Shown here: positions 1-13,900 of the stretch, piece after piece
Layout: the number at the start of each line of letters is the position of its first letter
Numbering within the stretch: the first letter of the stretch is position 1
Source of the DNA: Opisthocomus hoazin
Taxonomy: Eukaryota > Chordata > Aves > Opisthocomiformes > Opisthocomidae
DNA length: 64,000 bases
Assembly (NCBI RefSeq): GCF_030867145.1
Contig: NC_134417.1
Location: forward strand, 6,859,577 to 6,923,576
Direction of reading: 5' to 3'
Made by a program: the position numbers and the translations under genes
The notes under the pieces: generated by a model
What the model was told of the DNA's origin: nothing
The model's database searches: none
What the model saw: the letters and a program-made list of their open reading frames with translations, nothing else

Positions 1-1868
1 AATTAATTGCATCATGAGCTCTCTTGCTTTGATGGCGCAGGTGGTGTTGCCTCGTGCCTGATGAGAGATTTGTTGAAGTAGGGGAAAACTTCTCTGGCCT
101 TCACTCAGGTGCAGACCAGGCCTGCACAGCCCAGTTTCATCACTGCTTGCATTGTTCTTCCCTCCGCTCCTTCTGCCTCTGTTGCTTTCCCGTACTGTGT
201 CACAACACAAGTGCCATGTGAGACACCACATCAGCGACACTTGTGTCGTTGGGAACCTTTTCTGGCACTTTGGCAGGTCAGAAATGGCAACCATCAGTTT
301 ACTGAAAAGTGCCTGAGTTTGCTGTTTGGAAAAAGGTCCGAGCAGCGCTGCAGGGTTTGTGTGAGTGGGGCCTCTTCCACCATGAGCAGTCAGATGCGCC
401 GGATTTTAGGAGAGTGCAAGCCCTGCAAGAGCACGCATTACTGGTGGGGGGGACTGCAGGTGCGGGGAACTGTTGTACATCCAGCAGAGAGTGTACTGTA
501 CTGTTTTTTATTTATATTCCTAAACATTTTTTCAGTAAATCTGCAGATCTAGATACAGGAGATATAAAGCTCCCACCAACAGCATTTAGTTTTTCCTGGT
601 TCCATCTTCTGTACACACCTAAAATAGCCCACATAAACCACTGTGGGATTTGTTCTTCTGACTTGCAGTCTTAGGCCTGGAGACAGAATGCAGTGCTTAG
701 TGCATGATCTTACTACAATAAAAAATGAAGAGGTGGACTGGCCAGCAGCTGTGTGTGGATAGCCCCGAGTGTTTGCCTTAGTTTGTGAGGAGGTCTGTGT
801 TGATTCACCGAAGCTCCACTAAACTACATTCCTAACTTCTGACTGATGGCAGTGTTGTTGGCAGGTTTTCAGGTTGTTAGTCTCCTCTGACTAGATGTTG
901 ATGCTCTTGCTTGCAACCCCGAAATTTCATGTCTGTCTTGCACATCTGTTATTAATTGACTGTATTTTTGCCTGATACTGAATGGCTGCTCTTGTAGCCA
1001 GTGTGATGAAAGAGCAGCTACTCCAGGCTTCCTGCTGTGAAGTTTGAGTAGATAGTGGTGTTGCCTGTAGCTCCAGTAAAACATGACAGGTAAAGTATGG
1101 TGAGATCTGACTCAGTATGAGAACATTTTGGATGGAGTGCAAGTTTGAAACACAGTACAGGCGATGCTCTTTTGAAAGTTACAGTAATGGGGGGTGTCAT
1201 GTTTTCCTGTTGTCTTGGACCAGTCACATAATTTTTTTTTTTTTATTTATTTTCTATAAAGCAAAAGCTGGCAGGCTGACAAACGGGCAGCTTACAGGAC
1301 GGACTCTCTGGCTACTGACCATTTAGCTGGTAAGTTCTTAGTCTGGGAGAGCCAAAGATCATGCAGTTCCTGAGCTTGCTTAACAGAGTGGCTTTCTGAG
1401 TGTATCCCTAAGTCAGTGGAAGTTCAGGGACCTAAATAACTCTTTTCAGGAAGAGGCAGCATCCTGGGCCCTTTTTGTTTTCTCTCCAGGGTTACATAAT
1501 GGTCTTGGACTGACTATCCAGACCTTTGGATGCTCGTTTAAAAATTGCTCACTATTAATAGATGATAGATTAATTACAACATGCTTTAACAACTTCTAGT
1601 GTCCCCCTTTCCAGTGACCTTAAGTTGCATGTCCTCTGCCTGCTTAATGAGGAGCTCTTGTTTTGGCGACCTCTCTGCTGTGAGGAAATACTCCCCCCGA
1701 GTTGCTGTGTGGTTCAGCAAGAGAACTATGCAGCTGACTGACACTGTGGGTGCTTCTCAAGAGACTGACTGGAAAAGTGCTTAATAACACATACTTTGTC
1801 TTCATGGAATAACGTTTGTGCATCTTGAATGGCGTTGGTAATAGTGCTGCCACGTTTGTCTCTTCCAG
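1..1868. other. HDLBP 5' flank or 5'-UTR intron
   Basis: No coding exon was recognised here on either strand. Open frames are short and show no family resemblance. The stretch ends in a pyrimidine tract and AG (1867-1868) that serves as acceptor for the first coding exon of HDLBP, so at least its 3' part is an intron. HDLBP genes usually have non-coding 5' exons; none can be placed from sequence alone. Confidence 0.6.
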
Positions 1869-1981
1869 TGGCATACCCGGATTGTGTGTGGGTGGGAAGT
1901 CGACAATGAGCTCCGTGGCAGTTTTGACCCAGGAGAGCTTCGCTGAACACCGCAGCGGCCTGGCTCAGCAGCAGGTGAAAG
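1869..1981 (+). CDS. HDLBP: HDLBP coding exon 1 (5' UTR plus residues 1-25)
   Basis: The acceptor is tcttccag at 1861-1868 and the donor gtgaga at 1982. Bases 1869-1905 are 5' UTR and ATG is at 1906. It encodes [18 protein letters not shown] and following residues, and ends one base into a codon (phase 1). Confidence 0.95.
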
Positions 1982-4900
1982 GTGAGAAAACACTGCTGAG
2001 TTCCTGTGAAGTGCCTGTACATACAGACTGCACAGGCAAGGTTCCTTGCTGTTACCCAAGCTCGCTCCACGCATCCGGTTCCCCGCAAGAGTGCAGATGT
2101 TGCATTCTCCATTCCTAGGTTGGTGGCCTGGCAAACTATGGCTTCCCACCAGCAGCAGCGTAGTGGTGATGCTGCACAGTGCAGGACCAGGAGGAGCCAA
2201 CCCTCAGATCTCCATAGAGCTCTGGCTAGCAATGCTGTCAGCTGAGGAATGGGGCACGTGCAAGAGTTGGGCACTGGGCTACAAGAGAGCCTCATGGGAT
2301 CAGTGTGCTGGGCGGTCATTTCCTTCCTTTGCTCAGCCAGGTGCTGAGGGAAGTCAGTGTGACGGTGTTAACTGACTCACTGATGTGTTTCAGCACCCGT
2401 CCTCCAGCTGCAAGCTGGCCGGCCCGCTTGGCATGGCCCAGTGCACAACTGAGTCGAACACGAGGTACAGGCTTTCCATGGGCTCTGCCCTAACTATAGC
2501 GCTTCTGTCTGCCTTCCCCCAGGCATATGGTTGTCTTACCCCTTCTGACCTGCAGCCTTGCTCTGTTCCCTTTACTGCTCAGCCCATGCTCCCCTAATTA
2601 AGCCCCTCATGACAAAGTTGGCTGTAATGTGCTGTTTGCTGCCACCGTTCACTTGCACATTCCAATCCGTAGTTTATCCATAGTGCCGGCTCAGACAAGT
2701 CTGGTTGTTCATGGCATCTACTGCCGTCTTTGCTGAGGTCAGTTGTGCTCCAGACTTGGCTGCTCCACAAGCATAACTGTAATAGGATTAATAGTACTGC
2801 ACAAGTCATTTGCTCTCCCTTGTTAGTGGTGCCTAAATACAATTGCACTGCCTATGAATGGGTGCATTTCTGTGGGGAGAGCATCTTGTTCACCCTGTTT
2901 GCTTCACTCTAGTTACAGCTTTAAACTCTGAAGAAGAGAATGATCCTCCAACCTACAAGGAAGCCTTCCCTCCGCTCCCTGAGAAAGCACCATGTTTGGA
3001 AGCTGCCCAGGAACCTGCTGGACCCTGGAGCAAAATCCGACCAATAAAGGCTTCTGTCATCACTCAGGTTGGTGTGAGTGGGTGTCTTACCTCCTTCATT
3101 TTCCTCCCTCCAAAAAGTAGGTGAAGTGAAGCTTTCATTGGAGTATGAAATCCTTAGTGTCAGATTGACAGACGGAGCTGGGCTTGTTCAGCCTGAAGAA
3201 AAGGCTGCAAGGGGACCTAATAAATGCTTACAAATATCTCAAGGGTGGGTGTGAGGAGGATGGGGCCAAACTCTTTTCAGTGGTGCCCAGCGACAGGACA
3301 AGGGGCAATGGGCACAAACTGAAGCAGAGGAAGTTCCAGCTGAACATGAGGAAGAACTTCTTCCCTCTGAGGGTGACAGAGCACTGGAACAGGTTGCTCA
3401 GGGAGGTTGTGGAGTCTCCTTCTCTGGAGATATTCAAGACCCGCCTGGACGTGGTCCTGTGCAGCCTTCTGTAGGTGACCCTGCTTTGGCAGGGGCTTGG
3501 ACTAGATGACCCACAGAGGTCCCTTCCAACCCCTGCCATGCTGGGATTCTGTGATTCTTCGCCATACTTTCCCCAGAGGCATGAGGAGGACTGCAGCTGA
3601 GAGCTAGGACTACTCTGGAGGGGAAGGATATGTTGGAATACTGTCCAGAAAAAGCTCTGCATCCTGGTTCCACAAATAGCTGGAGCAGGCCTGAAGGGAG
3701 AATTGCAGAATTCAAGTAGTGAGCACTAACCATTAAAGTATTCCTCCCCATAGCTTAGCACTTTTGCCTGCCTGACACAGTTTAGGAAGACACCCAGAGT
3801 GGGACACAGTGTCTGCTGCAGTGCTCTCACACTTTCCCTGGTCACAGCTGGTGTCTCCACTGGAAAGGCTGGTGGGTTGCACAAACCTGGGAACTTGGTA
3901 TGTCAGTGGTGTCTTGTATGGCGATAAGAGAGGGAGGCGCTGGCAATCAAAAGCTTACTGACTGACTGGTATGCCCTTCTTGCATCTGTCCTGTGGCTGA
4001 GCAGGTGTTTCATGTGCCACTGGAGGAGAGGAAATACAAGGACATGAATCAGTTTGGAGAAGGCGAGCAGGCCAAGATCTGCCTTGACATCATGCAGAAG
4101 ACAGGAGCTCACCTGGAGCTGTCTCTCGCAAAGGACCAGGGCCTTTCGATCATGGTCTCTGGCAAGCTGGAAGCAGTCATGAAGGCTCGGAAGGAGATTG
4201 TCGCTCGGCTGCAGACTCAGGTGGGAACATCTAACTGTTTCTCACTTCAGCTTTGCTTTTCCCCAAGACTTGCAAATGCTTTGAGGCCCTTGGGCGTGTG
4301 TGCTTATAAGCCGAAGAGGTGCTATTAGATGACTAATTCAGCTTTGCCATGTATTTTCAAAGCACACAATTGCCAATTTGGAATGCAAATGAGGCTTAAA
4401 ATAGGGTTCAAAGCTAATTACAGGCCGATGTGTTGTGGAGGGTGGAGTCTGCAATCTCTGAACACTTAAATTGCAAACAGTGACTTTGTGCTGAGGTGCT
4501 GGTGCTGTAGGGAGTGCAAGCCCCTCACACAAAGCTAGTAGTGTGTGAGAATGGGACTGTGATTTCTCTGAAGCCTTCAGAGGAGAATGTGGAGGGATGG
4601 GAGAAAGAAGAGAAGTCCTGCTGAAAGCTTCAGGTCAGGGTTCTGGACTGTGTAACACAAGCCACACTGGTAATGAGCCACAGCCCTGTTGTTTCAGTTG
4701 CTTCTCCTTTCAGTACTCTAGGTTTTAATTTCTTACCTTCAGATTCTTTAGTTCATAATGAAGATCATAGTTCTTGTTAGGATGTATCACAGCCAGGTGT
4801 CATAGTGTGTTTTAAAGTGTAATGTCAAAGGGAGTTAATGCGATAGCTAATAGTGTGTCTGCTTAGTGCTATTCAGCCCATGTGTCATACCCTGCTGGAG

Positions 4901-7900
4901 GGAAGAGAAAGGGACAAACCCTACATAATGTGCATCTGAAAAAATAGTTCAGGTCATACTGCCACAGATCCATGACCCACTGTTCTCAAATATACCTCCA
5001 ACTGCCCTGGCCCCAGGTCTGAAAGGTGTGTCTGTGTTCCAACTTCTCCTAGGCTTGGCTGGCTTCACTTCAGGAGTACGGGGACACAGAGTTGAAGAGA
5101 CACACCAAGTGATTTTTTTTTTTTTCCCCCCATTGTAGCTTGAATTTGAAGTGTCTAATGACTGTTAGTAGGTACATATTCACAGAGATCGAGAGCATGG
5201 TTGCAGTCATAAGCTGCCAGGTCAGTAGAAGTTCAGTGAGAAGGGAAGAAGTCAGGAATCCCTGTTACAAATCAGCCCTTTAATGGTAGATTGAGAGAAG
5301 CTCTTGGGACCCCTTTTCCAAGAGGGGCCTTCTAGAAACAGTCCCAGAGCAGCATGTGCTACGTTGAAGACGCCTCAGCACTTAGTAGCAGTAAGCATCT
5401 CCTAGCTGTCTGCCTGCTGGAATAGGTTTCTGGTGTTGAATTTCTGTTTCCTAGGAGTCAGACTGGGTGTCTTGTTCTCTGTAGCCTTGGCAGCAGATGT
5501 CAGAGCTCAGATAAACTCCACCCACGAGCCATCATCTCAGTTGCTGTCTGGTACTGCTCCAGTCTCTTGCGCTGGGGGATAGTCTCCTTCTTGTCTGTGC
5601 CTAAAGGCCGCTACTAATTCAGAGTACTACTCTTGGTAAACAGAAGGGTTTTGGGAGAAAGGTGGGATTTAGTCTCCTCGTGTACAGGCACAATAGATCA
5701 ACTGTTCTGGTATAGTATCAGTCCTCAGACAAAATGTGCTGGGAAGACATTGTGTTTGCTCCTCAGTGGTACCACTAAGCAGCATCCAGCTTGCTTTCCC
5801 TGGCTCTGTTCCTGTGGATCTGCCAGTGCTGGCAAGGGTTCTCACAGATGCTTGGTTCCTGTGTTGCAGGCTTCAGCGACAGTTGCCATCCCCAAGGAGC
5901 ACCACCGTTTTGTCATTGGAAAGAATGGCGAGAAGCTGCAGGACCTGGAGCTCAAAACTGCAACCAAAATCCAGATCCCCCGCCCAGATGACCCCAGCAA
6001 CCAGATCAAGATCACCGGCACTAAAGAAGGGATTGAGAAGGCCCGACACGAGATCCTGCTTATCTCTGCTGAGCAGGTACTTCAGTACTGTGAGCTTTCT
6101 CATGGCATTAGCTGGACAGCTGTTTTGCTTCTCCATGGTATATTAGATGTTTGTAGCCACCATGGCCACAGTTAGTGGCTAATATGTTAGTCTGAATGGA
6201 CACATGTACTGTGCCACTGGCTGTGTGATCACCGCTGCCAAGTTCTGCAACTTCTGGTTCTCCATTTTGTCCATCTCTGAAGTTAGATAAGCATGTTTCG
6301 CATTTGAAGAGAACCATATTAGGTGCCAGCTGAGATAAGGCAGGAGATTATAGAGGTGAATATCGTAAATCGGCAGCAGCAACAGCAGTATTTGTAGATT
6401 GAAGATTGAAAGGGAGGGAGATCTACAAGCCTGCAAAATGAAAAGGGTGGTTCGGCCAGAGCATCAAGCAGGACAGCGCTGGGAACTTAGCTGTGTCTGG
6501 CAGAGACTGTAATATGGAAGGCAGTGCCCACCAAGGTCTGTTCTGGACTCTTCCAGGATAAGCGTGCCGTGGAGCGGCTGGATGTGGAGAAAGTGTACCA
6601 CCCCTTCATTGCTGGCCCTTACAACAAGCTGGTGAGCGAGCTCATGCAGGACACAGGGACGCGCATCAACATTCCACCACCCAGCGTCAACAAGACAGAG
6701 ATAGTCTTCACAGGAGAAAAGGAGCAGCTAGCCCAGGCCGTGGCTCGTGTTAAGAAGATCTATGAGGAGAAGGTATGAAAGGTCCATAAAGCTTCCCATC
6801 TTCCCCCCACCTGCTCATAGTCCCTCTTCCCTTCTTTTTGCTACTTTTGTGTGTCCGTCTGTTGCATCCTTCTCATGTCAGCTCTGGCTCAGCAGCCCTT
6901 GCAGTATATGGCCCTGAGTCTTACCATTTCCTCACTCAGCAGAGTGGGACTTGGGATGATACGGCCAAGGAGGTGACAGATCTGTCGCTTTTCTGTGTCA
7001 TGGGAATTAGACCACAGGGAGCTCCCCTGGCTCTTGTTCGCACGGCTGTTTCTGAGGAAGGCCATGTGAAGTCTACAGTGGTGGCCAGCTAACAGCATCA
7101 AAGTTGCTACATAAGTAGAAGTTGTTGAAGAGTGGATTTCACTCCAGTTTATTTTCCACAGCCAGCATTGCTGTGAATATCCTTGCTGTGGCTTGTTGGG
7201 CTGTTTTTCTTCATGGCTAGGTCTGTATTTGTACCAGTTTGGATTTCAACAGAGATAATCAGCTTACAGCCTAGTAGCCTATATGGTGTTGCATTACAGT
7301 GCTGCGTGGAGGACAGCTGGGCGTTGAGCTCTGTTGTGCAAGGGAGTGTGTGTGTACGTGGTCTCTTCTGTATGGTGTGGCAGGGAGCTTGACAAAGAAT
7401 ACTAGTTCTGTACTTCATCTGTGAATTTTTGAGCACAAGGCTTTCCGTAGGTGGGGGCCTAAAGGGTGCTAGGATAGTGCAGAAGCACTGTGCTCAAACT
7501 TTGCTTCGCTCTTTCCTGGGTGCAGAGTTTCATTGCAGCTTGTGCCTCTTCCTTTCGCTCTTGTCCTTCCCTGGCCCCCTGGTGATTGATGCCCCAGTGC
7601 CTCTGCCCCTACAGAAAAAGAAGACTACTACCATTGCAGTGGAGGTGAAGAAGTCCCAGCACAAGTATGTCATCGGCCCCAAGGGGAATTCCCTGCAGGA
7701 GATCTTGGAGAAAACTGGAGTCTCTGTCGAGATCCCACCCACTGACAGTAGCTCGGAGACGGTGATACTGCGAGGCGAGCCTGAAAAGCTTGGGCAAGCA
7801 TTGACTGAAGTCTATGCAAAGGTACTGATGAGATGGGGTAGGCCTTCTTTGAAAGTCCCATAAAGATACATCTGGGAGCACTGACAAGTGTAGGGGGGGT

Positions 7901-10900
7901 GGTCTCTGTTGGGCTGTTAAAGATGCAGTTTAGAAGTCAATATTGAGGGTGCAACGTGGGAATTTGAACTTAATTTCTGTGAAGACTTCTTCCAGTCTGC
8001 CAGTCAAACAGTTCCTCTGTTTTTCTGTCTCAGGCCAACAGTTTTACCGTCTCCTCGGTCTCTGCCCCCTCTTGGCTTCATCGTTTCATTATTGGAAAGA
8101 AAGGACAAAACCTGGCCAAAATAACTCAGCAGATGCCAAAGGTATGGATGAGCTGGTTAACTTAACCCTCTGATGCAGAATATGGTTTACTCCAGATCAC
8201 TCTTTGTAGAAGAGAGAAATGTATTCTAGCGTGGATAAAACCAGGGAGGAAGTGAATATTAAAAGGGGAGCCTCTCTCTTTCTGCTGCAAATCCTGCTCA
8301 TCCTATGTTATTCTCATGGTTTGAGCCCTTCAAAGGAAGCTTTTATGTGGTACCATTTTGAGAATTGATGTAGTAAGATACCTGCACATGCTGATTTAAT
8401 GAGGCTTCTCACTGATGAGTTAGTTGATATCTAGCAAAAGGGTAGGTAACTCCTCCAAAGCCCTTGCAGACTCCAGGACAGTACCAAAGCCTTGGGCTCT
8501 AGACACTGTGATATGGCCAGAATTTCTGAAACCATGGGAATGATGTGTGTACTTTGTGGGAAGGAAATAATCTCTTAGTGGTGGGGATTGATGGTGTAGG
8601 CCTGACTAGTAACATTGACCTGACTTGTATTTTGGAAAATTCTTACTGGATTCATTGTCATGTCTCAAGGTTCACATCGAATTCACTGAAGGAGAGGATA
8701 AAATCACTTTGGAAGGACCTACAGAAGATGTGAATGTGGCGCAGGAACAGATTGAAGTCATGGTCAAGGATCTGGTAAGCTGGTGTTACTAGCTACAGTA
8801 TAGAAGAAGAAAGTGGGGGAAAAAGGGGCAACAGAGCAGAGATGATGAAGTGTGTATCATCCATATGTCTTGACATGCTTAACAGAATTTGCAGAAGACA
8901 GTTGTGTGGCAGATGGAGGAAACCCTTGGTTAAGAAGCTTGCCCATAGCATTCTTAAAAAATCAGCAGCAGGTCTTAAATCTTTTGATGCAGAGAAGGAA
9001 GGATTCTCTTTCAGTTGTAGCTGGAGAGACCTGTAAGTCCCGTGAAATGTTTCACAAGCATGTTGCTCTCAGCTCAAACAAGAGGAGTGCTTCTGCTCTG
9101 CTTAATAGCAGGAGGAGTGTTTGTAGCTGACTACTGGAGAGTCAACACCAGTACTGGCAGCAGGCAGTTACTTAAGGCACAAGACAGGAGAAGTGGTGGC
9201 CTGCCCTACCTAGCCCTGTACAATTCTTTATAGATCAACCGGATGGATTATGCAGAAATCAACGTTGACCACAAATTCCACCGACACCTCATTGGCAAGA
9301 ATGGAGCTAACAGTAAGTGGGGTGCCTTTCTAATCCTTGCTGTGCTCAGACTCTTCATGTTTAGTAGATTATATCAGGGGCTCTGTAGCTCATCCAGTGT
9401 GCTGTGTCCATCACGTTTCCTCTGCTCTTTTGAAGCAGTGTTGGCACAAGCAGGTAAATGGGCAGTGAGGCCTGTGATAGTTTTAATGTGTGAAAGTGTC
9501 TTGGGAGGGTGAACAGTGGGGGAATTTTTTTGCTGTGTCCTGGAGGAAATTTTTTGTTGTTGTTGTAGCCCTGTCTCACTGTCTCTTTTGGGTTTTGGGT
9601 TGGTTTTTTTTTTTTTTTGAAGTTGCTCTGTGTGAATTACATTTTAGCAGCCATTTGGAGGTGGTGGAAATCTGCTTGGTGAGTCCCCAAAAAAGAATTT
9701 GGGATTAGAAATTAATGATCATCATCTGATCTAAATGTGGTGCTCTTTGGGGAAGAAACAGATGCCTCACTCTGTCAAGCAAGCAGTTGGCTCTGTAGAT
9801 GCCACAGTATTTACTTGTACAGGTTCTTGTGTGGCACAGATCTGCTTTTTCTGAACTCCAGGGTAAAGAGACACTTTCCGCTGTTTCAGCCCCACCCTGG
9901 CCCCTTTTCAGAGGCTGGTTTACATCTTAAACAGCCTCTAAGCAGCGATAGTCAAGGTGCCTTGCTTCCAAGTTTTGGCCTAGCAGACTGTGTCACCATA
10001 GTCCTTGCCTTGAAGTTAACAGAATTAAGGACCTCTACAAGGTGTCTGTGCGCATTCCCCCGGACAATGAGAAGAGCAACCTGATCAGAATTGAAGGAGA
10101 CCCACAGGGGGTCCAACAGGCCAAGAAAGAGCTGCTGGAACTCGCTTCCCGTATGGTGAGTAGGGTGTGATGCTTGGGAGGCCATAGGATTTGGGCTCTT
10201 GCATTCTCTCATAACCTTCTGGTGCAAGTGTGCACCCCTTGCCCACTGAGCACTTGAATGTCATGACAAGTGCGAGTTCCTCTTCACAGATGTGTTCCTC
10301 TGTTCCCTTGGATACCCTTTCTCTGTTAACCTAGAGTGAATTTTGTCTAGAGGAGAAAAGAGGGGTGATGCTGGCAAGTAAACTGTGAGGCAGCAAACTG
10401 GTAAATAAAAGTATGAGACTCTTCTGCTGAATACTCAATGTCAGCTCTGTTCTTATCAGGAAAATGAACGCACCAAGGACCTAATCATTGAGCAGAAATT
10501 CCACCGGACCATCATTGGACAGAAGGGTGAGCGGATCCGGGAAATCCGGGAGAAATTCCCAGAGGTAAGGCCTTGTAGGAGACGAGAAATCCAGCAGGGA
10601 TATTTCCTACTTGGGTAGTAGACACATCATTGCTGAAGTTGTACATTTAGTGACTCCGTATCTAATATGTACAAGAAGATAGTTCTTTTGGCCAGGGGCT
10701 ACTAACATGGTTGCCCTTTTCCAAATGGGGCATGGGGTGTATAGGATTCCCCCAACCTTTGCATGTGCCTTGCACAGCAATTCTCGCATTTACTTGAGTT
10801 GACTATAAATGACCACCTCTTGCAGGTTATCATCAACTTCCCAGATCCTGCGCACAAGAGTGACATCGTCCAACTTAGAGGTCCCAAAAACGAGGTGGAG

Positions 10901-13900
10901 AAGTGCACCAAGTACATGCAAAAGATGGTGGCAGACCTGGTAAGGGGGCCTTCTGTTTGCTGTTGTTTCCTACGTGCCTGGATAACCTTGGAATAAAGCA
11001 GAGCTGTACTGGCTTGGCTAGGGCTGAAACGCCTCAAGATGACGGAGCTGTGGACACTGTTCTGGCTGGATGGGGCAGGAGGGTAATGCCTGTTATTTAA
11101 GGGCTGTCAGGGAAAGGTACTTGGCCTTTGCTTATTCTTGCAAGTGCGTCGTATAGAGAATTTCCCTTGGGTCTCATCCTATTGTCAAAAGCTTGTTTAT
11201 CAAGTTCCTGGGAGAGGGCCTTGCTTGCCATGACAGTATAATCTTCAGTTCTCCCTTTTTTTTCTGCCTTAGGTTGAAAACAGCTTTTCTATTTCTGTCC
11301 CCATCTTCAAACAGTTCCACAAGAACATCATAGGAAAAGGAGGTGCCAACATCAAGAAGGTGAGGTATCTTTTCTAGTGCTCAATATGGTCACTGCCTGC
11401 AGCTAAATCCCTCTCGCTGCTCTCTCGTGCTCATTGGTGATGTGAAGTATAGCCTTCAAGGGCTTTTTTGTGACATGGGACACCTCCAAGATACTTTTTT
11501 TTTTTTCCCGTGGCAGATCCGTGAAGAAAGCAATACCAAAATTGATCTCCCAGCAGAGAACAGCAACTCGGAGACAATTGTTATCACAGGCAAGAAAGCA
11601 AACTGTGAGGCTGCTCGCCACAGAATTCTTGCCATCCAGAAGGAACTAGTAAGTGAAACAACTGGCCTGTTGCAGATGAGGGACTTGAAAATGTTGCTAG
11701 AAGACATAAGTACAGAAGAAGTACTTGTAGTGAGGGAGCGCAGGGAGGAGACAAATGTGGGCATCAGTCTGTTCTTGACTCTTAAACCTACGTTTGTTGG
11801 CTGCTCATGTGTTGGGAGTAGCCAGTCTCAAACCCTTCTGGTAAGGCATTTCTTAAACACAGCTTTATAAAGCTCCTAGGAGTGTGGGAGTTGGAGGGTA
11901 ATTACAGTGAGCGCAAAGGCATTTCTGCAGCTTGACTAAAAGCCTGGTACTGTGCTGTCTTAGGCCAACATCACAGAGGTGGAGGTGTCTATTCCTTCCA
12001 AACTGCACAATTCCCTCATTGGCGCCAAAGGCCGCTTCATCCGCTCCATCATGGAGGAGTGTGGTGGAGTCCACATCCACTTCCCCACTGAGGGCTCTGG
12101 CAGTGACACCGTGACCATCAGGGGCCCAGCCCAGGATGTGGAAAAAGCCAAGAAACAGCTGCTGCACCTGGCAGAGGAGAAGGTGAGCCATGTCTCATAG
12201 GGGAAGCAGCAGATTGTTTTGGCCAGCTTTTTCTTTTCTGGGGTTGAAGTGATCCCCTGTGCCTGCTGGGAAGCCTCTGGCATCAGATAGCCTAATCCTC
12301 TTTTGAGGGATTTGAGTACAGTTTGGATGATTAAAAGGAAACTGTGCTTCCGTCCTTGTGACAATGAGTTAGTTCTTCCCCCAGGAGTAGAAGAACTGGC
12401 TGTAGTGCTTCTCCGCCCAGGCTGGGGTCGTACTCAAAGGGTTAAGGCTCCCTACTCCTGTGGTTTGAATGCTATTGAGTATCCACACTTTTCTGAAACA
12501 GCTTATTTTGCATGTCTCGTTTCCTTTTTTCTTGATCTCCGAATTCCAGCTACAGTTCTCCCATTTCAGTGCTTATATCCAGGTTTCATAACCTTGGGTT
12601 ACAAGACCTTGCTCTTGAGTTGCTGACTGACTGGTCATTTTAATAGCAAGAAAAACCCCTGTGAACATGTTCTCCTGATCGGTCGGTTGCCTCTGCTGCC
12701 TGTCTTGCAGCAGTCACTTAGCAAATGGTTATGCTGCCTTGTGTGAGTATCAGACCCTTCTAGGGAATTCTGTTCTGCTTATATTCTCACCAGTCGTGCC
12801 AAGTGTAGGGCTAGCTTTGCAGGCCTGAGAACATCTTTTGGGTAGTATTTTTAATTTAAGATGTCGTATACGTTTTTGACTTCGACAGCATGCTGCATCT
12901 ACCTAGCTCTTGCAACACTGTGTATGTGGGTGCAGGTGACATACCTGCATGTTTACTGTTGATGCTGATGTGTATTTGGATGCAGAGGAACCTGACGAAG
13001 TTCAGCAAGGGCGAGTGCAGGGTCCTGCACCTGGGGAGGAACAACCCCATGCACCAGTATAGGCTTGGGGCGGACCTGCTGGAGAGCAGCTCTGCGGAGA
13101 GGAACCTGGGAGTGCTGGTGGATGACAGGTTGACCATGAGCCAGCAGTGTGCCTTTCTTGCCAAGAAGGCCAATGGCATCCTGGGGTGCATTAAGAGGAT
13201 TGTGGCCAGCAGGTCAAGGGAGGTTCTCGTCCCCCTCTACTCTGCCCTGGTGAGGCCCCCATCTGGAGTACTGTGTCCAGTTCTGGGCTCTCCAGTTCAA
13301 GAAAGATGAGGAGCTACTGAAGAGAGTCCAGAGGAGGGCTACGAGGATGGTGAGGGGGCTGGAGCATCTCTCCTATGAGGAAAGGCTGAGGGAGCTGGGC
13401 TTGTTCAGCCTGAAGAAGAGAAGGCTGCGAGGGGACCTTATAAATGCTTACAAATATCTGAAGGGTGGGTCTCAAGAGGACGGGGCCAGACTCTTTTCAG
13501 TGGTGCCCAGTGACAGGACAAGGGGCAATGGGCCCAAACTGAAGCAGAGGAAGTTCCGTCTGAACATGAGGAAGAACTTCTTCCCTCTGAGGGTGACAGA
13601 GCCCTGGAACAGGCTGCCCAGGGAGGTGGTGGAGTCTCCTTCTCTGGAGATATTGAAGACCCACCTGGACAAGGTCCTGTGCAGCCTGCTCTGGGTGACC
13701 CTGCTTCAGCAGGGGGTTTGGACTGGATGACCCACAGAGGTCCCTTCCAACCCCTAACATTATGTGATTCTGTGATTTTCTATATATTGACATGTTCCAT
13801 GGGTATCTGACTCCTTTCAGCAAACAAAAAGTTACACCGTGGACCTCCGTGCAAAGCCAGAGTACCACAAATTCCTTATTGGTAAGGGTGGTGGCAATAT

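Noticed and set aside
109-674. Open frames upstream of HDLBP
   Set aside because: Short overlapping frames without similarity or splice support.
1002-1110. GTGATGA and CTGA boxes resembling a C/D snoRNA
   Set aside because: No terminal stem, and spacing longer than usual.
10362-10440. Possible C/D box snoRNA in HDLBP intron 10 (GTGATGC ... CTGA)
   Set aside because: The C box has a mismatch, the terminal stem is weak and no guide match could be shown.
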